This document shows, one piece after another, positions 1 through 5,494 of a stretch of DNA of 11,405 bases. The notes under the pieces are model-generated. The model made no database searches, had not been told where the DNA came from, and worked only from the letters and a program-made list of their open reading frames with translations. Within the stretch, counting starts at the first letter, position 1, and every line of letters begins with the position of its first letter. The stretch spans positions 1 to 11,405 of the forward strand of contig JAFDWD010000801.1 of assembly GCA_018268695.1 (NCBI GenBank), written 5' to 3'. The position numbers and the translations under genes were made by a program. Source of the stretch: Actinomycetota bacterium. GTDB lineage: Bacteria; Actinomycetota; Thermoleophilia; Solirubrobacterales; 70-9.

Positions 1-401
1 TGCTGCCACTCGCCGCCGACTATCCGCTGCTGAACATCATCTGGACGATGCTGGTGTTCTTCGGCCTCTTCCTCTGGATCGCCCTCATCTTCCGCGCCTT
101 CATCGACCTTTACGGGCGCCATGACATCTCCGGCTGGGGCAAGGCGGGCTGGACGCTCGTGATCATCGTCATCCCGCTGATCGGTGTCTGTGCCTACTTC
201 CTCATCGACGGCAAGGGCATCGCCGAACGGGAGATGGCGAAGGCGCAGAAGCAGCAGGGCGAATTCAAGGATTACGTCCGCGACGTCGCGGGCCCCGGCA
301 GCGGCGCCGCCGACGACATCGCGAAGGCCAAAGAACTGCTCGACAGCGGCGCGATCGACGCCGACGAGTTCAGCCGCCTGAAGGCGAAGGCGCTCTCGTG
401 A
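1..401 (+). CDS. PLDc_N-like membrane protein with C-terminal SHOCT domain (start codon at window edge)
   Basis: Small membrane protein of unknown function. The first internal ATG is at 48, but the frame stays open to base 3 and reads LPLAADYPLLNIIWTM before it. This matches the N-terminus I know for this family (short, then AADYP and an aromatic-rich helix). The codon just before base 3 is NTG, its first base lying outside the window, so the true start is probably that codon. Two transmembrane helices follow (about LLNIIW to FRAF, and the WTLVIIVIPLIGVCAYFLI segment), the second with the PLDc_N-type proline-glycine turn. After a charged linker the last 30 residues, from DDIAKAKELLDSGAI to the end, form a SHOCT domain, a short helical module seen at C-termini and thought to mediate oligomerisation. 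The stop overlaps the GTG of the next gene, so the two are translationally coupled. Family assignment is good; function is unknown. Confidence 0.85.
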   Translation, partial: LPLAADYPLLNIIWTMLVFFGLFLWIALIFRAFIDLYGRHDISGWGKAGWTLVIIVIPLIGVCAYFLIDGKGIAEREMAKAQKQQGEFKDYVRDVAGPGSGAADDIAKAKELLDSGAIDADEFSRLKAKALS

Positions 402-844
402 GCGGCGTCGACGCGATGGACGGCCTGGGCGGGATCGAGGAGATGGGCCCGATCGACTACCTACTGGTCGAGTGGACCGGCCAACAGCCGAACGGCGAGC
501 TCGCCCCGCACCTGGTCGACCTGGTCGAGCGCGGGCTGGTCCGGATCCTCGACCTGGTCTTCCTGACCAAGGCGGAGGACGGCACGGTCGCGGCGATCGA
601 GCTCGGCGAGCTGCCCGAGCTGGAGGTCTTCGCGGGCGCCTCCTCGGGGCTGGTCGACGAAGAGGACCTCGCGGAGGCGGGCGCGGTGATGGAGCCCGGC
701 ACCTCGGCGGCCCTGCTCATCTACGAGAACACCTGGGCCGCCCCGTTCGCCGTGGCGATGCGCAAGAGTGGCGGCCAGGTCGTGTCCAGCGGTCGGATCC
801 CGGTCCAGCAGATTCTCGCCGCGCTCGAAGCGGCCGAGTCCTAG
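398..844 (+). CDS. DUF6325 family protein
   Basis: A 148-residue soluble acidic protein resembling the actinobacterial DUF6325 family: MGPIDYLLVEW near the start, a central LVFLTK strand, and a C-terminal segment with SAALLIYENTWAAPFA and a GRIPV motif. The repeated strand-helix pattern suggests a small alpha/beta fold. No catalytic motif or membrane segment is visible. I chose the GTG at 398 because it overlaps the upstream stop (GTGA) and has GAAGG at 386-390, 7 bases away. An internal ATG at 443, where family similarity really begins, has a purine-rich stretch directly abutting it with no spacing, so it is less likely. The gene sits between two SHOCT-domain genes, an arrangement I recall from other actinobacteria. 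The biochemical role is unknown. Confidence 0.85.
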   Translation: MSGVDAMDGLGGIEEMGPIDYLLVEWTGQQPNGELAPHLVDLVERGLVRILDLVFLTKAEDGTVAAIELGELPELEVFAGASSGLVDEEDLAEAGAVMEPGTSAALLIYENTWAAPFAVAMRKSGGQVVSSGRIPVQQILAALEAAES

Positions 845-858
845 AAGGAGCAGAAGAC

Positions 859-1140
859 ATGCCAGGTTTGTTGAGGGGAATGGCGCGGACGGCGGCGATC
901 GCCGGCACCGCGACCGCGGTCAGCGGCGGCGTCCGGCGTCGCCAGGAAAAGCGTTGGGCCCAGCAGGAAGCCCCGCAGTCATACCCCGAAGCGGCACCGG
1001 CGCCGGCCGCCCCCGCGGCTGCCCCGGCCGGCGGCGCCTCGGTGATCGACCAGCTGAAGGAGCTCGGGGAACTGAAAGAGCAGGGCATCCTCACCGAGGA
1101 CGAGTTCGCCGCCCAGAAGGCGAAGCTGCTCGCCGCATGA
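859..1140 (+). CDS. Small SHOCT-domain protein
   Basis: A 93-residue protein in three parts. Residues 1-25 form a hydrophobic-to-amphipathic segment (PGLLRGMARTAAIAGTATAV) that could lie on or in a membrane but is short and Gly/Ala-rich for a classical helix. A basic, Gln-rich stretch and an Ala/Pro linker follow (roughly residues 26-60). A C-terminal SHOCT domain then runs from VIDQLKELGELKEQGI to the end. GAAGGAG at 844-850 sits 8 bases before the ATG, a strong Shine-Dalgarno. The gene begins 14 bases after the DUF6325 stop, and its own TGA overlaps the ATG of the next gene. The SHOCT domain resembles the one in the first gene of the cluster (LLDSGAI versus LKEQGIL, then DEF and KAKAL/KAKLL), so the two proteins may associate. 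That pairing is inference. Confidence 0.85.
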   Translation: MPGLLRGMARTAAIAGTATAVSGGVRRRQEKRWAQQEAPQSYPEAAPAPAAPAAAPAGGASVIDQLKELGELKEQGILTEDEFAAQKAKLLAA

Positions 1141-2471
1141 CCAGGCCGTCGCTGGACTCCGACACCGCGCGGGAGATCGCGCTCGAAGCCTACGTCTACC
1201 TCTATCCGCTGGTGCTGATGGAGCGGACCCGCGTGCAGATGACGAACGTCGAGGTGGCGGGCGAAGTCCTCGGGCGCGGCCCGGTCGACGGCTTCGTCCA
1301 CATCCGGGAATTCCCGACGGCCGAGTTCCGCGACGTCGTCAAGCCGAACTTCGACACGCTCTACTCGCCCGCCTGGCTCGACCTGCGCAAGGAACCGCGG
1401 GTCGTCTCGGTCCCGGACACCGACCAGTACTACCTGCTGCCGATGTACGACATGTGGACCGACATCTTCGCCTGCCCGGGGACGCGGACCACCGGCGGCG
1501 TGGCCGCCCATTACGCGGTCTGCGGGCCCGACTGGGAGGGCGAGCTGCCCGACGGCGTCACCCTGGTGCGGGCGCCGACCCCGTGGGTCTGGCTGATCAC
1601 CCGCACCAAGGCGAGCCCGGCGACCTACGACGAGGTCCACGAGTTCCAAGACGGGATGCAGATCAGCCCGCTCGCCGCCTGGCCGAACGCGGTAACTCCC
1701 CCGCGCGGCCGGATCGACCACGACGTCGATGGCACCACGCCGCCGCTGCGCCAGGTCTTCGGGCTCTCGGCGGCGGACTTCTTCGCCGAGGCGGCGGAGT
1801 TGATGCGGGTGAACCCACCGCACCTGAACGACCACCCGGTCCTCGACCGGATGGCGCGCCTGGGGATCGTGGCGGGCGAGTCCTTCGACCTCGCGGCGGC
1901 CGCCCCCGATGCCCGGGACGCGCTGGAGGCCGCCGTCAAGGCCGGCCAGGAGAAGATCACCGCCAGGCAGCGGACCCTCGCCACCCCGGTCGACGGTTGG
2001 ATGTCGATGACCGAAGCCCTGGGGACCTGGGGCACGAACTACCTCAAACGCGCCACCGCCGCCCTGATCGGCCTCGGGGTCAACCTGCCCGAGGACGCGG
2101 TCTATCCGCTCTCCTACCTCGATGACGAGGGTCGCCCCTACGACGGCTCCAACCGCTACGTCCTCCACTTCGAGGCCGATCAGCTCCCGCCGGCGAAGGC
2201 GTTCTGGTCCCTGACCATGTACGACGAGGAGGGCTTCCAGGTCCCCAACCCGCTGAACCGCTTCGCGATCGGCGACCGTGACGCCCTGCGGTTCGCCGAC
2301 GACGGCTCGCTCGACATCCAGATCGCGGCGACCGAACCGGCCGAGGGGAGCGCCAACTGGCTGCCCGCGCCGAGCGGGTCGTTCAACCTCTGCCTGCGCC
2401 TCTACTACCCGGAGGCGAAGGTGCTGGAGGGCGGATGGACGCCGCCCGGGGTGCGTGTGGAATCCGCCTGA
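1137..2471 (+). CDS. DUF1254/DUF1214 domain protein
   Basis: A 444-residue protein. The N-terminal half carries the DUF1254 hallmarks: AYVYLYPLVLMERTR at about residues 19-32, NFDTLYSPAWLDL at 71-83, and YYLLPMYDMWTDIFACPGTRTTG at about 98-120. The C-terminal quarter is a DUF1214 module: AKAFWSLTMYDEEGF, then NRFAIGDRD and a closing LRLYYPEAKVLEGGWTPP. Members of this group are often annotated only as DUF1254 proteins and many are exported, but this one has no signal peptide or lipobox and is probably cytoplasmic. No enzymatic activity can be assigned. The ATG at 1137 overlaps the previous stop (ATGA), which fixes the start and couples it to the SHOCT/DUF6325 genes. It is the largest member of the cluster, so it may be the effector and the small proteins accessory. 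That last point is inference. Confidence 0.88.
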   Translation: MTRPSLDSDTAREIALEAYVYLYPLVLMERTRVQMTNVEVAGEVLGRGPVDGFVHIREFPTAEFRDVVKPNFDTLYSPAWLDLRKEPRVVSVPDTDQYYLLPMYDMWTDIFACPGTRTTGGVAAHYAVCGPDWEGELPDGVTLVRAPTPWVWLITRTKASPATYDEVHEFQDGMQISPLAAWPNAVTPPRGRIDHDVDGTTPPLRQVFGLSAADFFAEAAELMRVNPPHLNDHPVLDRMARLGIVAGESFDLAAAAPDARDALEAAVKAGQEKITARQRTLATPVDGWMSMTEALGTWGTNYLKRATAALIGLGVNLPEDAVYPLSYLDDEGRPYDGSNRYVLHFEADQLPPAKAFWSLTMYDEEGFQVPNPLNRFAIGDRDALRFADDGSLDIQIAATEPAEGSANWLPAPSGSFNLCLRLYYPEAKVLEGGWTPPGVRVESA

Positions 2472-2480
2472 GCCGTACGG

Positions 2481-2492
2481 GATAGTGGGCAG
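2481..2492 (+). promoter_or_regulatory. -10-like hexamer directly before the DUF202 start
   Basis: GATAGT (2481-2486) is followed by 6 bases and then the ATG at 2493. There is no Shine-Dalgarno in that gap. It fits the leaderless-start spacing seen at other unit-initial genes here, though the first base deviates from TANNNT and no -35 is evident. Confidence 0.4.
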
Positions 2493-2831
2493 ATGCCCGA
2501 CGAGGACCGCCGCACCTCCCTCGCCGGCGAGCGCACGCTGCTCGCCTGGTGGCGGACCGGCTTCACCGCGATCGCGGCGGCTCTCGCCCTGGGCCGGGTC
2601 GTCCCGGCGCTGCTCCACAACGGCACCCGCTGGCCATACGTCGTCGTCGGTCTGGGCTTCGCCTTCTACGGCATCGCCCTGATCGGCTACGGCACCAGGC
2701 GGATCCGGCGACTGAACGAGGAAATCGGGGCCTCCGGATCCGACGGGAAGATGGAGCGCGCGACCCTCGTCCTCGCCGGCGTCGGCGTCGCCCTCGGCAT
2801 CGCCACCATCGTCCTGATCATCGTCCAATGA
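2493..2831 (+). CDS. DUF202 (YidH-type) inner membrane protein
   Basis: A 112-residue protein with the DUF202 signature ERTLLAWWRT at residues 13-22, followed by three predicted transmembrane helices at about 22-42, 48-67 and 90-111. A short basic and acidic loop (RRIRRLNEEIGASGSDGKMER) separates helices 2 and 3. Length and topology are normal for the family, whose role is unknown. The gene begins 21 bases after the DUF1254 stop, so it could be read from the upstream operon, but GATAGT just ahead of the ATG may give its own leaderless transcript. The cupin gene follows 16 bases after its stop. Co-orientation of all six genes from 1 to 3258 allows a single long transcript, although the functions suggest no obvious common pathway. 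Confidence 0.88.
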   Translation: MPDEDRRTSLAGERTLLAWWRTGFTAIAAALALGRVVPALLHNGTRWPYVVVGLGFAFYGIALIGYGTRRIRRLNEEIGASGSDGKMERATLVLAGVGVALGIATIVLIIVQ

Positions 2832-2847
2832 GAGCCGGGAGAAGAAC

Positions 2848-3258
2848 TTGATCATCAGCAGGAGCTCGGCGGCTGTGACCGCTCCGGGCAACCCCGACTG
2901 GTTCACCGGCGAGGTCTACGCCGACATCGTCGCCTCCCCCGCCCCGCCTTGGCGCACCGCCGCCGCGAACGTCCACTTCGCCCCCGGCGCCCGCACGGCC
3001 TGGCACACCCATCCGCTCGGCCAGACGATCTTCGTCACCGAGGGCATCGGCCTCTGCCAGCGCGAGGGCGGGCCGATCGAGGAGATCCGCCCCGGCGACA
3101 GCGTCTTCTTCGAGCCGGGCGAGAACCACTGGCACGGTGCCGCCCCCGACCGCTTCATGGTCCACCTCGCGATGCAGGAGATGGACGAGAGCGGCAGCGT
3201 CGTGAGCTGGGGCCGGCACGTGACCGACGCCGAGTACAGCGCCGCCCGCGGGTCCTAG
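2848..3258 (+). CDS. Cupin protein of the (R)-hydroxynitrile-lyase-like family
   Basis: A 136-residue single-domain cupin. Motif 1 (residues 48-59) gives H53, H55 and Q59, and motif 2 (GDSVFFEPGENHWHG, 83-97) gives H94 with H96 nearby: a 3-His/1-Gln metal site. From memory, the Mn-dependent cupin hydroxynitrile lyase of Granulicella tundricola uses H53, H55, Q59 and H94 and has A40, V42 and Q110 in its pocket. With the TTG start all seven residues fall at the same numbers here. This supports TTG at 2848, which has GGGAG at 2837-2841. The in-frame GTG at 2875, with AGGAG at 2860-2864, is the alternative but would drop the family's N-terminal IxRS segment. Cyanohydrin cleavage is only a family possibility; the physiological substrate of most members is unknown. 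Confidence 0.88.
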   Translation: MIISRSSAAVTAPGNPDWFTGEVYADIVASPAPPWRTAAANVHFAPGARTAWHTHPLGQTIFVTEGIGLCQREGGPIEEIRPGDSVFFEPGENHWHGAAPDRFMVHLAMQEMDESGSVVSWGRHVTDAEYSAARGS

Positions 3259-3262
3259 CCCC

Positions 3263-3368
3263 CGGCCACGGCCACAGCCAGCCCCCTGCACGCTTGTCTC
3301 GCATAGCGAGACAAGCGTGCAGGGGGCCGTGGCCGAGACGGCCGTGTTTGCCGCCACGCCTTGCGTCC
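3263..3368 (-). repeat. Dispersed GC-rich inverted repeat, copy A, with a nested hairpin in its loop
   Basis: Read on the minus strand, downstream of the monooxygenase stop, this holds the box GGACGCAAGGCG (3357-3368 on +), 12 variable bases, a GC-rich arm (3325-3344) and, beyond a 45-base hairpin, the partner GGCCACGGCC (3264-3273). The arm, the box and the ACAGCCAG segment recur at 9851-9927 (copy B), also right after a minus-strand gene. Compared with copy B, the outer end of the second arm is missing, and a perfect hairpin stands where copy B has three bases. No T-run follows, so a classical intrinsic terminator is not evident, although a terminator or processing role at a convergent junction is plausible. 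Confidence 0.75.
3282..3326. terminator. Perfect 21-bp hairpin between convergent genes
   Basis: Bases 3282-3302 and 3306-3326 are exact reverse complements with only ATA between them. The stem begins CCCCCTGCACG and ends at the loop with GTCTCGC. It lies 23 bases after the cupin stop and 57 bases before the monooxygenase stop, so it could end transcription from both sides. No T-tract flanks it, which makes the terminator call tentative. It is nested inside repeat copy A. The structure itself is certain; only the function is open. Confidence 0.6.
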
Positions 3369-3383
3369 CTTCCTCGGGCGCCC

Positions 3384-4928
3384 CTACCGGCCGGTGACCA
3401 GCGTCGCGTAGCGCTCGACGTCGGCGAGGGTCCCGCCCTCGGCGATCAGGCCGATGTGGCGGTCGGGGCGGATCGCCAGGACGGCGAGGGACTTGATGCC
3501 AAGGGCGGCGGCCGCCTCCGGGTGGATCGTGCCGACGGGGGCGTCGCCGCGGGCGGTGGCGAGGGCGAAGGCGGCGTCGAAGAGCGGTGAGCGGGCGACC
3601 AGGGCCTCAAGCTGGGCGTAGAGGTGGGCCAGCTCCTCGCCGCCGTCGCCGACCGCGATCGCCAGCAGGGTGTGGCCGGGGCGGTGGGCAAGCTCGTGGA
3701 GGCGGGCGTCGGGCCGGCCGGGCGCGGCGGTCACCGGGCCGAGGTCGGGCAGGCGATCGCCTGCGCCGACCACGATCGGCGAGTCGCCGTAGGCGATGTT
3801 CAGCTCGGCCTCGGCGACGGCTTCGTTATGGACGGTCTCGGGGTCCGACAGGGTGGCGCGCACTTCCTCGTCGCGCTTCGCCCGACCCTCCTCACCGTCG
3901 AACTCGCCCATCGCTTCCATGCCCTCCCCGGCGGCGACGATCTCCAGGGCCACCGGCCGCCGCTCGGCCTCGTAGCTGTCGAGGAGCGCGGGGTCGGCAT
4001 CGCCCTCGCAGACGAGGGCCAGCTTCCACGCCAGGTTGAACGCGTCCTGGATCCCCGAGTTCATCCCGTGGCCCTGGTCTGGGGAGCAGACGTGGGCGGC
4101 GTCGCCGGCGAGCAGCGCGCGGCCCTCGCGATAGCGGGACGCGACGCGCGCGTGGCAGAGGAAGCGGGTCGGGTTCTCGACGTCGACCAGCTCCGCCTCG
4201 GGCTCGTAGGTCGCGATCACCGCCGCGGCGCCCGCGACGAAATCGTCGTCCTCATCGTGCGGGCGCGTGTAGACGCGATAGCGACGGCCCGGCAGCGGCG
4301 TGAGGATCGTCATCGGGCGGTCGAGGTAGACGAGCGTCGTCTCGAAGTCCTCGGTGCGCCCGCCGAGCGTGACGTCGAAGACCGCCCACGGGTCGGCGAT
4401 GTCGTGGCCCTCCAGCTCGATGCCGACCGCCTCGCGCACGGGGCAACGGAAGCCGCCACAGCCGACGATCCACTTGCAGCGGACCTCTTCCTCGCCCCCG
4501 GCCCGCTCCACCGTCGCGGTCACGCCGTCCGGGCCCTGCATCATCCCCAGCAGCCGGGTCGCGCGCTCGACCGAACCGCCCGCCGCCTCCAGGTACTCGG
4601 TGAGGAAGCGCTCGCTGTCCTCCTCGGAGAGGCCGAGGTTGTAGGGGTAGGGCGCGCCGGAGAGGCTGAAGTCCACCTCGACCAGCACCTCGCCGGCCGA
4701 GTACAGCCGCGCCGCGCGTTGCGGCACCCCGGCCGCGAGGAAGCGGTCGACGTTGCCGAGCGCCTCGAAGATCTCCAGCGAGCGCGGGTGGATGACCGTC
4801 GCCCGGTCCCAGTGCTGAGGCTCCTCGCGCGCGTCGATCAGCAGGACGTCGACGCCCCGACGGCGCAACTCCGCCGCCATCGTGAGGCCCGTCGGCCCGG
4901 CTCCGACGACGAGTACGTCGCAGTCCAT
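3384..4928 (-). CDS. FAD-dependent monooxygenase (PheA/TfdB/RdmE-type, group A)
   Basis: A flavoprotein hydroxylase of about 514 residues, expected to use NAD(P)H and O2 to hydroxylate an aromatic or polyketide-like substrate. Numbered from the ATG at 4928: the Rossmann motif GAGPTG is at 9-14, RATVIHPRS at 42-50, and the GD motif GDAAHVCSPDQGHGMNSGIQD at about 275-295. A C-terminal thioredoxin-like domain runs from about 417 to the end (LAIRPDRHIGLIAEGG). The middle DG motif, normally GADGxxS, reads GCGGFRC at 156-162, so the usual Asp is Gly. An ATG at 4958 would add ten residues, but 4928 gives the usual family N-terminus and has TATAAG 6 bases upstream. Neither start has a convincing Shine-Dalgarno. 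The gene is alone, with no partner reductase or regulator nearby, so the substrate cannot be guessed. Confidence 0.9.
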   Translation of the reverse strand: MDCDVLVVGAGPTGLTMAAELRRRGVDVLLIDAREEPQHWDRATVIHPRSLEIFEALGNVDRFLAAGVPQRAARLYSAGEVLVEVDFSLSGAPYPYNLGLSEEDSERFLTEYLEAAGGSVERATRLLGMMQGPDGVTATVERAGGEEEVRCKWIVGCGGFRCPVREAVGIELEGHDIADPWAVFDVTLGGRTEDFETTLVYLDRPMTILTPLPGRRYRVYTRPHDEDDDFVAGAAAVIATYEPEAELVDVENPTRFLCHARVASRYREGRALLAGDAAHVCSPDQGHGMNSGIQDAFNLAWKLALVCEGDADPALLDSYEAERRPVALEIVAAGEGMEAMGEFDGEEGRAKRDEEVRATLSDPETVHNEAVAEAELNIAYGDSPIVVGAGDRLPDLGPVTAAPGRPDARLHELAHRPGHTLLAIAVGDGGEELAHLYAQLEALVARSPLFDAAFALATARGDAPVGTIHPEAAAALGIKSLAVLAIRPDRHIGLIAEGGTLADVERYATLVTGR

Positions 4929-4940
4929 GACGGGCTTATA
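4929..4940 (-). promoter_or_regulatory. -10-like hexamer before the monooxygenase start
   Basis: On the minus strand TATAAG is followed by CCCGTC and then the ATG at 4928. The 6-base spacing is right for a leaderless transcript. The last base is G rather than T, and no clear -35 is visible. Confidence 0.4.
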
Positions 4941-5103
4941 CAGGCTGGGGCCGGACATCCGACGGCCCCGACAACGATTGCCGAGGCCGTCCGGCGCAAT
5001 TCAGGGGCATTCGGAAGGTGCTCCCCTGTGGTTTCGCGACGCAGGTCGCTGCGCTCTTGCCTACATCGAACCAGATCCGAGCGGAAAACGTTACGAATTT
5101 CGG

Positions 5104-5140
5104 CATGTCATGCGGGATTCATACAATTAGTGCTTGACAT
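5104..5140 (+). promoter_or_regulatory. AT-richer promoter region with TACAAT, TTGACA and an inverted repeat
   Basis: Within a locally AT-rich patch lie TACAAT (5122-5127, a good -10) and TTGACA (5134-5139, a perfect -35). The two do not pair with each other. TACAAT has no recognisable -35 but would start RNA near 5134. TTGACA has only a weak -10, GATGCT at 5157-5162, at 17-base spacing. ATGTCA (5104-5109) and TGACAT (5135-5140) form a 6-bp inverted repeat bracketing TACAAT, the layout of a possible operator. I favour at least one promoter for the zinc-ribbon gene here; which one is not decided. Confidence 0.45.
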
Positions 5141-5151
5141 CACATGGCTCC

Positions 5152-5194
5152 GGCGGGATGCTCGCGCGGCCCGGGACGAGAGGAGCGTCCCGCC
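5152..5194 (+). promoter_or_regulatory. Leader hairpin next to the zinc-ribbon ribosome binding site
   Basis: GGCGGGATGCTC (5152-5163) pairs with GAGCGTCCCGCC (5183-5194) over 12 positions with one T-G wobble, leaving a 19-base loop. The stem ends 2 bases before AAGGAG (5197-5202), with a second purine run GAGGAG at 5205-5210 before the ATG at 5213. If transcription starts near 5134, this hairpin is in the 5' leader. It leaves the binding site exposed rather than sequestering it, so it may stabilise the mRNA or present a binding surface. Confidence 0.45.
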
Positions 5195-5212
5195 ATAAGG
5201 AGTTGAGGAGAA

Positions 5213-5422
5213 ATGTTCCATTGCGAACGGTGCGGGATTCGTTTCAGCGCCGGCGCTTTGTCCGGCCGCATGGACTGTCCCCGCTGCAAATCTCGTGACG
5301 GCGTCACGGTTCAATTGGCCTGGGAGCCGATGCTTGCCGCCCGTGCCGAGGCGGCGCGCGCGCAAGCGCGAACGGAAACGAGCCGCGGACGCGTGCGGGT
5401 GCCGGTCGGCCCCGCCCCCTGA
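5213..5422 (+). CDS. Small zinc-ribbon protein
   Basis: A 69-residue protein. Residues 4-7 (CERC) and 22-25 (CPRC) are two CxxC knuckles spaced like a treble-clef or rubredoxin-like zinc ribbon, enough to bind one zinc ion. The rest is an Ala/Arg-rich helix (LAARAEAARAQARTE, about residues 41-55) and a basic tail, which could contact nucleic acid or a partner protein. The ATG at 5213 has AAGGAG 10 bases upstream plus GAGGAG at 5205-5210. The gene stands alone between a divergent monooxygenase and a convergent DUF2252 gene, with its own promoter region and a long leader. Zinc binding is well supported by the sequence. A regulatory role is inference. Confidence 0.75.
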   Translation: MFHCERCGIRFSAGALSGRMDCPRCKSRDGVTVQLAWEPMLAARAEAARAQARTETSRGRVRVPVGPAP

Positions 5423-5434
5423 CGCCGGACGACC

Positions 5435-5486
5435 CCGCGGACGACGAGCGGCCCGACTGACGACGAGCCGGGCCGCTCCTCCGCGG
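5435..5486. terminator. GC-rich hairpin between convergent genes
   Basis: GAGCGGCCCG (5446-5455) pairs perfectly with CGGGCCGCTC (5469-5478), and CCGCGG flanks both sides (5435-5440 and 5481-5486), so the stem can extend across an internal loop. It fills the 72-base gap between the stops of the zinc-ribbon gene and the DUF2252 gene. No T-run is present, so it may be a two-way terminator of the U-less type or an mRNA end barrier. Confidence 0.45.
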
Positions 5487-5494
5487 ACCTCCTC

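Noticed and set aside
717..2906. 729-residue minus-strand frame opposite the DUF6325-DUF202 genes
   Set aside because: It is a shadow of GC-rich coding DNA. The + strand frames match known families and overlap neatly, while this translation is Arg/Gly/Pro/Val filler without domains.
2875..3258. GTG at 2875 as the cupin start
   Set aside because: It has a fair Shine-Dalgarno, but it removes the N-terminal IxRS segment conserved in the family and breaks the residue numbering shared with the characterised homologue.
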